8,771 nucleotides of DNA. Source: Lachnospiraceae bacterium. Its GTDB lineage: Bacteria; Bacillota; Clostridia; Lachnospirales; Lachnospiraceae. Position numbers and translations under genes: made by a program. The stretch is taken from positions 1-8,771 of the forward strand of contig VSOC01000140.1 of NCBI GenBank assembly GCA_009774615.1. Reading direction: 5' to 3'. The stretch's first letter is position 1. The number at the start of each line of letters is the position of its first letter. Shown here piece after piece: positions 1-5,599 of the stretch. The notes under the pieces are model-generated. The model did no database searches and was not told where the DNA came from. It saw only the letters and a list, made by a program, of their open reading frames with translations.

Positions 1-213
1 GAAAACAGGGTTGAAGAATTACGAAAAAGGTTAGGCATGAATCAAGAAGATTTTGCAAAAGCACTTAAAGTTTCAAGGCAAACCGTCAGTTCAATAGAAA
101 CGGGGAAATATAATCCCTCTTTAGAATTAGCTTTTGTAATATCAGATTTTTTCGGTAAACAAATCGAAGAAATTTTTATTCATGAAAGGAGTTGCAAAGA
201 TGAAAAAAAGTAA
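1..213 (+). CDS. Xre-family HTH transcriptional regulator, 5' end outside window
   Basis: The frame is open from base 1 and ends at TAA 211-213, giving 70 residues that begin ENRVEELRKRLGMNQEDFAK. The helix-turn-helix is plain: NQEDFAKALKVSRQTVSSIE is the HTH_3 (Cro/cI-like) pair of helices, followed by the usual TGKYNPSLELAFVISDFF and the 'IEEIFI' tail. Proteins of this small family are normally 65-75 residues and start M(K)(N)RVEELR, so only one to three residues should be missing. It presumably binds an operator near its own promoter, which lies outside the window. Its last 14 bp overlap the following membrane-protein gene, so the two are co-translated. Small Xre proteins of this type are often paired with a multi-pass membrane protein in Firmicutes. 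The regulatory target is unknown. Confidence 0.9.
   Translation, partial: ENRVEELRKRLGMNQEDFAKALKVSRQTVSSIETGKYNPSLELAFVISDFFGKQIEEIFIHERSCKDEKK
185..191 (+). promoter_or_regulatory. ribosome binding site deciding the start of the membrane-protein gene
   Basis: AAAGGAG lies 8 bases before the ATG at 200, inside the end of the Xre frame. An in-frame ATG at 182 sits upstream of this site and would place the Shine-Dalgarno inside the coding sequence, so the start at 200 (MKKSNLLEG) is preferred. Confidence 0.75.
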
Positions 214-646
214 TTTATTAGAGGGCATTTTGTTTATTTTGGGAGGCATTATTCTTTTGGGTGTAGAACTGCTAACTGATAGTGTGCTGGACCGTTTGCT
301 TATCGGTTTTGCTGCCGGAGCCATTTGTTCTGGTACTGTTATGACTTGTAAATATTTCTATTGGAGTACACCTAAAAACAAAGAACGGTATCAAGAAAAA
401 ATAGAAAATGAAAAAATCGAACTTCACGATGAATTAAAATCAAAATTAAGAGATAAATCCGGACGCTATGCGTATGCTATCGGGCTTATGACTGTTAGTA
501 TTTCAATAATCATCTTCTCCATATTGGGACAACTTGAAGTCATTGATAATTCACGCTTAATAGTGCTATATCTGGGCGGCTATTTAATTTTTCAAATTGT
601 AATAGGTATCGTAATATTTAAACAGTTATTAAAAAAGTATGAATAG
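200..646 (+). CDS. four-helix integral membrane protein partnered with the Xre regulator
   Basis: This is a 148-residue protein, starting at the ATG served by the AAAGGAG at 185-191. Four hydrophobic segments are visible: about residues 7-24 (LLEGILFILGGIILLGVE), 30-50, 92-113 (YAIGLMTVSISIIIFSILG) and 122-143 (LIVLYLGGYLIFQIVIGIV). A charged loop of about 35 residues between helices 2 and 3 (NKERYQEKIENEKIELHDELK) looks helical. The 'E.i.l.d..KsG.yay.i.l' stretch before helix 3 is reminiscent of the DUF2178-like membrane proteins that follow Xre regulators, but I cannot confirm the family. The gene overlaps the Xre gene by 14 bp, so it is part of the same transcript. Function is unknown. The arrangement suggests a membrane sensor or an immunity-type partner of the regulator (inference). 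Confidence 0.8.
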   Translation: MKKSNLLEGILFILGGIILLGVELLTDSVLDRLLIGFAAGAICSGTVMTCKYFYWSTPKNKERYQEKIENEKIELHDELKSKLRDKSGRYAYAIGLMTVSISIIIFSILGQLEVIDNSRLIVLYLGGYLIFQIVIGIVIFKQLLKKYE

Positions 647-663
647 CAAAACCAGGCGAGCCA

Positions 664-705
664 GTCAACGGCAAGTGAATGGGCTTCACTTCGCCCACCG
701 TTGAC
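664..705. repeat. long inverted repeat with nested stem
   Basis: The outer arms GTCAACGG (664-671) and CCGTTGAC (698-705) pair perfectly. Inside them AGTGAA (674-679) pairs with TTCACT (685-690). TGGG (680-683) could instead pair with CCCA (694-697), so two inner folds are possible. There is no T-run after it, so it is not a typical intrinsic terminator. Confidence 0.75.
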
Positions 706-809
706 AGCCCCGTTTGTCTTTGCTGTTCGATAATCAAGGGGCGACAGCCTAAAGTGTTGCTATCTTATTCATAAGGAACCGGCGCGACAGCGGCGGTGAC
801 ACAGCCAAC

Positions 810-836
810 CTCTTTGGGACATTTTGTCCCAAAGAG
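810..836. repeat. 12-bp-arm palindrome, copy 1 of the TTTGGGACA motif
   Basis: Arms 810-821 and 825-836 are perfect reverse complements around a TTT centre. The core motif TTTGGGACA / TGTCCCAAA recurs at 978-1000 with an AAA centre, so the two 23-bp copies are exact inverted copies of each other. Confidence 0.85.
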
Positions 837-865
837 CCGGGTTTGGGGAGGCTCCCCAACAAGCA

Positions 866-892
866 TTTTTGACGGCCCCGGCCAGTCAAAAA
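866..892. repeat. GC-cored hairpin
   Basis: Arms TTTTTGAC (866-873) and GTCAAAAA (885-892) are perfect. GGCC at 874-877 and at 880-883 extends the stem with one bulged A. A shorter palindrome (GGGGAG / CTCCCC with TT / AA flanks, 843-859) lies just upstream. Confidence 0.75.
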
Positions 893-894
893 TG

Positions 895-914
895 GCAAGT
901 GTGGCCACACTTGC
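895..914. repeat. 20-bp perfect palindrome
   Basis: GCAAGTGTGG followed by CCACACTTGC is a perfect 20-bp palindrome with no spacer. That form suits a dimeric DNA-binding protein such as a relaxosome accessory factor, regulator or recombinase accessory protein rather than an RNA hairpin. Confidence 0.8.
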
Positions 915-977
915 ATTGCTTGCCGTTTGTGGAATTATATAAATTGCGCGTTTTAAGGCATGGCGCGAATTTTATAC

Positions 978-1000
978 CTTTGGGACAAAATGTCCCAAAG
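978..1000. repeat. palindrome, copy 2 of the TTTGGGACA motif (inverted)
   Basis: Arms 978-987 and 991-1000 pair perfectly around an AAA centre. It is the exact reverse complement of the 23 bases at 812-834. The two copies bracket about 143 bp containing the palindromes at 843-914. Confidence 0.85.
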
Positions 1001-1002
1001 TT

Positions 1003-1036
1003 GGGGCGGTACTTTTCGCAGTGCCGCCCCCTTTTT
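1003..1036 (+). terminator. intrinsic terminator upstream of the recombinase promoter
   Basis: The stem is GGGGCGGTAC (1003-1012) with GTGCCGCCCC (1021-1030), ten pairs including one G-T, and the loop is TTTTCGCA. It is followed by C and five T (1032-1036). It would stop read-through from the Xre operon or the repeat region before the recombinase promoter. Confidence 0.7.
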
Positions 1037-1052
1037 ATGCCCGGCAGCATCC

Positions 1053-1081
1053 TTGCCGATACCCCTAATCGGAGTTATAAT
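1053..1081 (+). promoter_or_regulatory. sigma-A-type promoter of the serine recombinase
   Basis: TTGCCG (1053-1058), a 17-bp spacer and a perfect TATAAT (1076-1081) lie 31 bases upstream of the recombinase ATG. An inverted repeat CCGAT (1056-1060) / ATCGG (1068-1072) overlaps the -35 and the spacer and could be an operator (inference). Confidence 0.65.
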
Positions 1082-1112
1082 ATAGTTGTAATGTGATAGG
1101 GAAGGAGGAACA

Positions 1113-2831
1113 ATGGCACGAACAAAAAACAGAGGGTATCAGCAGATTTTGCCCCCTATCTATACGGCCCGGCGCTGGAAAATGGGCGGCTATATCCGGC
1201 TCTCCCGCGAGGATTTACAGAAAATCAATCGCGGCCTTGACGATAGCAACAGCGTAAAAAATCAGCGCGACATTCTCAACGATTTTCATTTTAATCATGC
1301 GGAAGAATTTGAAAGTTATACAGAGTATGTGGATGACGGCCACACGGGAACCGATACGGAACGCGAAAGTTTCCAGCGGCTTTTGGGGGATGTGATGAAC
1401 GGGAAAATTACCTGCGTTGTAGTGAAAGACCTCTCCCGTTTTGCCCGGAATTACAGTGACGCTGGCAGTCTGATTGATAACCTTTTTGTGCAAATGGGCG
1501 TCCGCTTTATCAGCTTGGCCGAGGGCGTGGACAGCTACCTGAACCCGGATAGCGTGAACAGCATCATCGTTCCGATAACAAAGGTGATGAATGACATGTA
1601 CAGCCGTGACATTTCCAAAAAGGTATTGGCAGGGCGCATGACCCGTTCCAGGCAGGGGAAATTCTGCGGAGGGCAGCCGCCGCTTGGACTGATGCGTGAC
1701 CCGGATGAAAAAGGGCATCTGATTACAGATCCTGAAACTGCGCCGGTAATCCGCCGAATTTTTGAACTTGCGCTGGATGGCTGGGGCTGTATGCGGATTG
1801 CAAAGCAGCTGATGGATGACAAAGTGCCGATTACAAGGGTGAAAGCCAATACGGAATGTGATGTGAACTATTATTCCTGGGGCAGCGCAAGGATCAGCCA
1901 TATCCTACGGAATCCTTTTTATAAGGGCGCACATCTGGTCTGCCGGACGCACCAGAAAGGTATCCGTTCCAACACTTACGACATCATCCCCCGTGAGAAT
2001 TGGGAAGTGATAGAGAACTGCCACGAAGCAATCGTCACACCGGCAGAATGGGAACAGGTACAGGAGATCATTGACCGCAGGCCAACAATTATGAAAGGGA
2101 ATGCCTGTCCTTTTTATAACATCTTCCATGGAATTATCTATTGCGCTACCTGTGGGAAATCCATGCAGGTGCGTTATGAGAAAGTCGGGAGAACCGGGAA
2201 GAACCGGTTTACCGGGAAAGAACGGGAGCCGATAGACAAGGCATACTATATCTGCCAGACTTATAACCGGCTGGGTAAGAACGCCTGCACAAGCCACAAG
2301 ATCGAAGCAAGGGATTTGTATAATCTTGTGCTGAAAGATATACAGGATCTGGCGGCGATGGCTTTGAAAGATGCGGATGTATTTTATCAGCGGCTGTCCA
2401 GCCGCATGGAACGGCGGTATATGGCGGATGCTTCGGAAATGCAGAAAGAATGTGACCGGCTGGAAGCAAGGAATCAGGAGATAGACAGCATGTTTATGAG
2501 CCTTTATACAGATAAGGCGAAAGGCATCCTGACGGAACAGCGTTTTCTGAAGCTGACTGCCTCACTGGAGCAGGAACAGGAAGCCAATCGGAAACGGCTT
2601 CAGGATTTGATGCTGGTGATGCGCCGTACAGACGAGCAGGAAAGCGACGTTCGGACATTTATGCAGGAAATCCGCAAATATGCTGCAATTCAAGAACTGG
2701 ATGAAGCTGTGCTGAACCGGCTTATCAGTAAAATTCTGGTGGGTGAAGTTAAAAAAGTGGATGGTCAGAAATGCCAGGAAATCAAGATTGTCTATAACTT
2801 TGTCGGCGAGATACAAGAGATAACAGGATAA
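1113..2831 (+). CDS. large serine recombinase (TndX/TnpX-like integrase of a mobile element)
   Basis: This 572-residue, complete protein matches the 500-700 residue size of large serine recombinases that excise and integrate mobile elements. The N-terminal resolvase domain (about 24-170) carries the nucleophile motif GYIRLSRED, with Ser31 and Arg29, and the active-site arginines in KDLSRFARNYSDA (Arg109, Arg112). The recombinase DNA-binding domain spans about 190-310 (KFCGGQPPLGL... ILRNPFYKGAHL). A zinc ribbon follows, with Cys344-x2-Cys347 and Cys381-x10-Cys392. A charged helical stretch (about 430-510) fits the coiled coil that controls directionality. The start is secured by AAGGAGG at 1102-1108. 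The gene is more GC-rich than the cargo and faces it convergently. TndX/TnpX relatives cross over at GA dinucleotides. Which element ends it recognises cannot be seen from here. Confidence 0.95.
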   Translation: MARTKNRGYQQILPPIYTARRWKMGGYIRLSREDLQKINRGLDDSNSVKNQRDILNDFHFNHAEEFESYTEYVDDGHTGTDTERESFQRLLGDVMNGKITCVVVKDLSRFARNYSDAGSLIDNLFVQMGVRFISLAEGVDSYLNPDSVNSIIVPITKVMNDMYSRDISKKVLAGRMTRSRQGKFCGGQPPLGLMRDPDEKGHLITDPETAPVIRRIFELALDGWGCMRIAKQLMDDKVPITRVKANTECDVNYYSWGSARISHILRNPFYKGAHLVCRTHQKGIRSNTYDIIPRENWEVIENCHEAIVTPAEWEQVQEIIDRRPTIMKGNACPFYNIFHGIIYCATCGKSMQVRYEKVGRTGKNRFTGKEREPIDKAYYICQTYNRLGKNACTSHKIEARDLYNLVLKDIQDLAAMALKDADVFYQRLSSRMERRYMADASEMQKECDRLEARNQEIDSMFMSLYTDKAKGILTEQRFLKLTASLEQEQEANRKRLQDLMLVMRRTDEQESDVRTFMQEIRKYAAIQELDEAVLNRLISKILVGEVKKVDGQKCQEIKIVYNFVGEIQEITG

Positions 2832-2840
2832 ATATGATAA

Positions 2841-2862
2841 CCCTCCCCGGCAGAGGGGAGGG
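2841..2862. terminator. GC-rich hairpin between convergent genes, probable weak bidirectional terminator
   Basis: CCCTCCCC (2841-2848) pairs perfectly with GGGGAGGG (2855-2862) around a 6-base loop, nine bases after the recombinase stop. Neither side has a clean T-run: the - strand side reads TTATCATATTTATC and the + side CTAGAGAAAT. Position favours a shared terminator, but the sequence is not canonical. Confidence 0.5.
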
Positions 2863-2888
2863 CTAGAGAAATAGATTATATATGTTTG

Positions 2889-3584
2889 TTATTCGTGATT
2901 CTCTTCTGGTGTGTGTATATCCATGGCTATTACATTATAAGCAAATCTTTTCTGTTTACCTCGCATGGCAAAATTTGTAGCAATCAATTCAACTATCAAT
3001 AATATTACAATTCTATAGTCAAAAGCAACAATCGAAAATGCCCATAAAACAAAATATAATAAACCAATATATAGTGTTGAAATACATAAATCGCGACATA
3101 ATAAATAGTCTCGTTGAGAGATAAATATTTTTGTTTTATTTTCGTATTTAAGATAGATAGAGTACCATGCATCATTTGATGCTTTTCGTTTTTCTTTTCC
3201 AATTAGATTATCTATAATTTCATATATGTTTGCATATTTTTGTAGAGCCTTTTCTTTTGTGAATCGCTTATCGTTTGCTTTTTCCCGGATTTCTTCAAAA
3301 ATTATTTCACCGGGAAGTGGTCTACATAGATTACAGATCGAATCTTTCCAATTTCCAGGAATAATAGCATCAAGAATAAATGCATAGGTATATAAGATAG
3401 ATGAAAAGATGCCGGCAGAGATTATTTCTGAACTCAATGTCAATAGTATGTTATTTGTAGATTCATCCATTTTTACATCAAGTAGTGTATTAAATATACC
3501 TAACAAAACTATTATTATTAATGCATTTCCAATTACATAATTCTTCAGTTCTTTTTCGCGATAGTCTTTAAGATTATTATCCAT
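2889..3584 (-). CDS. four-helix membrane protein with a central cytosolic segment, possible membrane effector
   Basis: This 231-residue protein has two pairs of predicted membrane helices: about 17-35 (VIGNALIIIVLLGIFNTLL) and 47-75, then 167-189 (LCISTLYIGLLYFVLWAFSIVAF) and 192-207. A polar region of roughly 90 residues (77-166) lies between the pairs, and a basic C-terminal tail (RGKQKRFAYNV) follows. There is no signal peptide or enzyme motif. The start ATG at 3584 is preceded by GAAGGAGAAG that begins at the stop of the upstream MBL gene, with only 15 bases between the genes, so the two are coupled. It is the last gene of the four-gene unit. Small multi-helix proteins at the end of CBASS-like operons are often membrane-disrupting effectors, and that role is an analogy here, not a homology call. 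I do not recognise the family. Confidence 0.8.
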   Translation of the reverse strand: MDNNLKDYREKELKNYVIGNALIIIVLLGIFNTLLDVKMDESTNNILLTLSSEIISAGIFSSILYTYAFILDAIIPGNWKDSICNLCRPLPGEIIFEEIREKANDKRFTKEKALQKYANIYEIIDNLIGKEKRKASNDAWYSIYLKYENKTKIFISQRDYLLCRDLCISTLYIGLLYFVLWAFSIVAFDYRIVILLIVELIATNFAMRGKQKRFAYNVIAMDIHTPEENHE

Positions 3585-3599
3585 AGCATTACTTCTCCT

Positions 3600-4949
3600 T
3601 CAATTTTCCCCATGAACTACAAATATAAGTGTTTGGTCAAAATGCTTTCGTTTGTTTATAACACGGCATCTAAGAAGATGAGTTCCAAGGAAACATAAAT
3701 CTCGTGAAAAAAAACATTTTTTATCATCTTCATTCTTGTCTTTATAATAAATTTCGTGGTGTATATCGTCTTTTCCATAGCCGGCATTGCAAACTTCCCA
3801 TAAAATTTGTGGTTTATCTATATCATTAAGAACTCCACCAATAGAGGTGAGGTAAAAATTTAGTTTACAACCAACAGCATATGCTGTATTAGTCTCAAGT
3901 GTAATACCTGTATCGGTTTTACATGTTAGATGGATTTTCATTCCAGTCTGTTTTCCATGATTGTGAAATCGTTCTGGTGTTACAGAAAAATTTCCGTTTG
4001 AATCAATACGCCCAAAGAAAGTGCCATACTCGTTGGTTGTATAAACTTGTTCATTTGACGTATTATCTTTATATAATTTTAGTGCTTCTTTATTTGGAAG
4101 ATGATAATCTTTATATTCATATTCAGCACATGAAATTAATGTTATTTTAGGGCTTATTAGTCTTATGGATTCAGTATAAGTGGTGTTTGGATATTTAGTT
4201 TCATTAATTGTATCTTCACGTGTAAAAAAAGTTCTTGAGCCATGGTGACTTGCAATTAGGATATCAGTATTTTCATAGTTAACAGGACAATCTTCAAAAT
4301 TTGGGACGATATCTTCTTTCCATGCTTTCCAATCAGAATCGCCTGTTAATAGTAATTTTTTTTCAGCATAGTGGATTAGGAGTACGATACAATTAGTATG
4401 CTGTTCTTTGTCAGCGCTTTCACAAAGCAATTCATTCACTAGAGTAGTAGGTTCTTGAGCATCACAAAAACAATATATATTAGCACCTCCGATACATTGA
4501 AATGGTTTATTTGATGGTGTTGGTACTTTTAGATTGGCACGATTCTTATTTTTTAACCTATTTCTTAATCCCATATAATACTTATAATCATCATTGCCGA
4601 TATTTGCTCCATGGAATCCTGAATCCCATATTGATTGAATTGGAAACACACTATTAATATCTTTTAATCCTTTTAGATGATCTGTATCACGGTGGGAATT
4701 GACGAAAATATCAATGGGCTGAAATGTATTTCCATATTCATCTATTTTTTTCGGGATTACATTTTTGAAGAAATTTAAGATATAATCTTTATTCCTGTTT
4801 GGATGCTCTGCGTCATCTATAAGGTTACAATCAAATAACATTACGGTATCATCCGGAAAGACAATCAGATGCGTTAATCCTGAACCGCAGTTTACAAGGT
4901 AGAATTTTATACCATCATTGGCTTTATAAAATGATAATGGTTCTTTCAA
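3600..4949 (-). CDS. ComEC-like metallo-beta-lactamase-fold hydrolase with C-terminal AGS-C-like sensor domain
   Basis: This is a 449-residue protein in two parts. Residues 1-330 form an MBL-fold domain of the ComEC/Rec2 type, with SHRDTDHLKG giving His86-x-Asp88-x-Asp90-His91, TGDSD giving Asp204, and SHHGSR giving His235/His236, a complete set of metal ligands. Residues about 336-449 contain WEVCNAG (Trp384, Asn388, Gly390) and FLGTHLLRCRVI (Gly422, His424, Cys428), then an alternating beta strand. From memory this matches the AGS-C 'adenylyl/guanylyl cyclase and SMODS C-terminal sensor' pattern W.V.N.G ... Y.G.H.v.C.I; it was not tested with a profile. The start is TTG, set by GGAG eight bases upstream. 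ComEC relatives act on DNA, and other MBL enzymes cleave cyclic nucleotides, so the substrate stays open. No cyclase gene is nearby. Confidence 0.85.
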   Translation of the reverse strand: MKEPLSFYKANDGIKFYLVNCGSGLTHLIVFPDDTVMLFDCNLIDDAEHPNRNKDYILNFFKNVIPKKIDEYGNTFQPIDIFVNSHRDTDHLKGLKDINSVFPIQSIWDSGFHGANIGNDDYKYYMGLRNRLKNKNRANLKVPTPSNKPFQCIGGANIYCFCDAQEPTTLVNELLCESADKEQHTNCIVLLIHYAEKKLLLTGDSDWKAWKEDIVPNFEDCPVNYENTDILIASHHGSRTFFTREDTINETKYPNTTYTESIRLISPKITLISCAEYEYKDYHLPNKEALKLYKDNTSNEQVYTTNEYGTFFGRIDSNGNFSVTPERFHNHGKQTGMKIHLTCKTDTGITLETNTAYAVGCKLNFYLTSIGGVLNDIDKPQILWEVCNAGYGKDDIHHEIYYKDKNEDDKKCFFSRDLCFLGTHLLRCRVINKRKHFDQTLIFVVHGEN

Positions 4950-4957
4950 TATTTTTA

Positions 4958-4961
4958 CTCC
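4958..4961 (-). promoter_or_regulatory. ribosome binding site supporting a TTG start
   Basis: On the - strand, GGAG is followed by eight bases and then TTG (4949-4947). The only nearby upstream ATG (4963) is in another frame and stops after two codons. The next in-frame ATG (residue 37) would cut off the first strands of the MBL fold, so the TTG start is preferred. Confidence 0.65.
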
Positions 4962-5044
4962 ATTCTAAAATATAATTTTAAGTGTATTATGGGTATTTGT
5001 TTTTTGGGATTCATATTTAAAACTGATTTCTATTGTTTCAAATA

Positions 5045-5599
5045 TTACATAATAATACTATCATAATCTTGCGGCAAAATAATAGGTGATACTTTATCAA
5101 AAGCAAAAGAAACAGCTTTCATGAATCCTTTATGTCTGTTGGAAAAGAGTAGCCGTTCTGATAAAGAAGTATTAAAACCAAATGTTCCAACATTGCTTAA
5201 CAATGTTGATTGGCGCAAATTATAATTCTCTTCCAAACTCAGTGTTTGCTTGGAAAACCAGAGCACTGCCTTTTTATTTATGTTCATCATGTAATATAAT
5301 ATTTGTTTGTTTGATGATTTTTCCCAAATGCATGTATTAGCTATCACGAAATCGCTCATTGCGATTTCATGGACAGAGCATAATCGCTGGACTTCACCTA
5401 TATGTGCCGTTATAAATGTTCCATTTAACTCATCATTTGTCATGCAACAAAACAATGATTTGGGAAAAGCGCTGTTTTTTCGAGTAATCATCCAATCTGT
5501 TACTGGTGCATCAGTAACAGATTGGATATATTGTAATCTTGCTGACATATGGGCTCTATTTACAAAAATTCGAGGATCAGAGCTTACAATCCATTTCAC
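5045..5599 (-). CDS. unrecognised 184-residue protein encoded between two MBL genes
   Basis: I do not recognise a family. The protein is soluble, with no clear membrane segment or signal peptide. It begins MKWIVSSDPRIFVNRAHMSA and ends IILPQDYDSIIM, and it is fairly rich in Cys, Met and aromatic residues. A short internal echo, SVTDAPVTDW (residues about 28-37), coincides with a perfect 16-bp inverted repeat in the DNA. The start is GTG at 5599, with AAGGAG nine bases upstream (5614-5609) inside the preceding MBL gene. The 23-bp overlap with that gene shows tight translational coupling, so it probably acts with the 310-residue MBL protein as partner, substrate adaptor or immunity factor (inference). 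Two further perfect hairpin-forming repeats lie in its coding sequence. An AT-rich 95-bp gap without an obvious strong promoter follows it. Confidence 0.75.
   Translation of the reverse strand: MKWIVSSDPRIFVNRAHMSARLQYIQSVTDAPVTDWMITRKNSAFPKSLFCCMTNDELNGTFITAHIGEVQRLCSVHEIAMSDFVIANTCIWEKSSNKQILYYMMNINKKAVLWFSKQTLSLEENYNLRQSTLLSNVGTFGFNTSLSERLLFSNRHKGFMKAVSFAFDKVSPIILPQDYDSIIM
5188..5208. repeat. 8-bp inverted repeat inside the 184-residue gene
   Basis: CAACATTG (5188-5195) and CAATGTTG (5201-5208) pair perfectly around CTTAA. No T-run follows on either strand. Confidence 0.6.
5348..5368. repeat. 8-bp inverted repeat inside the 184-residue gene
   Basis: GAAATCGC (5348-5355) and GCGATTTC (5361-5368) pair perfectly around TCATT, the same arm and loop length as the repeat at 5188-5208 although the arm sequences are unrelated. 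Confidence 0.6.
5490..5527. repeat. perfect 16-bp inverted repeat inside a coding sequence
   Basis: ATCCAATCTGTTACTG (5490-5505) and CAGTAACAGATTGGAT (5512-5527) are exact reverse complements around a 6-base centre. The repeat lies about 72 bases into the 184-residue gene, just past the overlap with the upstream gene. Neither strand shows a T-run after it, so it is not a normal terminator. In the mRNA it would form a very stable hairpin early in the reading frame. Confidence 0.85.

Larger units (their letters stand above)
664..1000. other. gene-free, repeat-dense region resembling an oriT or other structured transfer/regulatory region
   Basis: The 466 bases between the membrane-protein gene and the recombinase hold no credible gene but a near-continuous series of inverted repeats: 664-705, 810-836, 843-859, 866-892, 895-914, an imperfect one at about 939-974, and 978-1000, followed by a terminator hairpin at 1003-1030. 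The octamer GCGACAGC occurs twice in direct orientation (741-748 and 784-791). Similar GC-rich palindrome clusters are, as far as I recall, found next to relaxase genes in mobilizable elements of Clostridia. A transfer origin is therefore the leading idea, but no relaxase or accessory mob gene is in the window and no nic site can be named. Alternatives are a structured leader RNA or recombinase accessory sites. Confidence 0.4.

Noticed and set aside
182..199. Earlier in-frame ATG for the small membrane protein
   Set aside because: The AAAGGAG site lies after it and correctly precedes the ATG at 200.
824..1096. A 90-codon + strand reading frame in the repeat region
   Set aside because: It runs through the palindromes and the terminator hairpin, starts inside a repeat loop, has no ribosome binding site and has low-complexity composition unlike a protein.
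1215..2816. Several - strand frames opposite the recombinase
   Set aside because: They are antisense to a clear, complete recombinase with intact catalytic and zinc motifs, show no domain signals, and are shadows.
2889..4949. Calling the last two genes a standard CBASS system
   Set aside because: No CD-NTase or cyclase, HORMA, TRIP13 or ubiquitin-like partner is present. Only the sensor-like domain and membrane helices are reminiscent.
4950..5044. Separate promoter for the larger MBL gene
   Set aside because: AT-rich hexamer look-alikes exist (TTGAAA with a poor -10, CATAAT with no -35), but none forms a convincing pair, so it is treated as part of the upstream unit.
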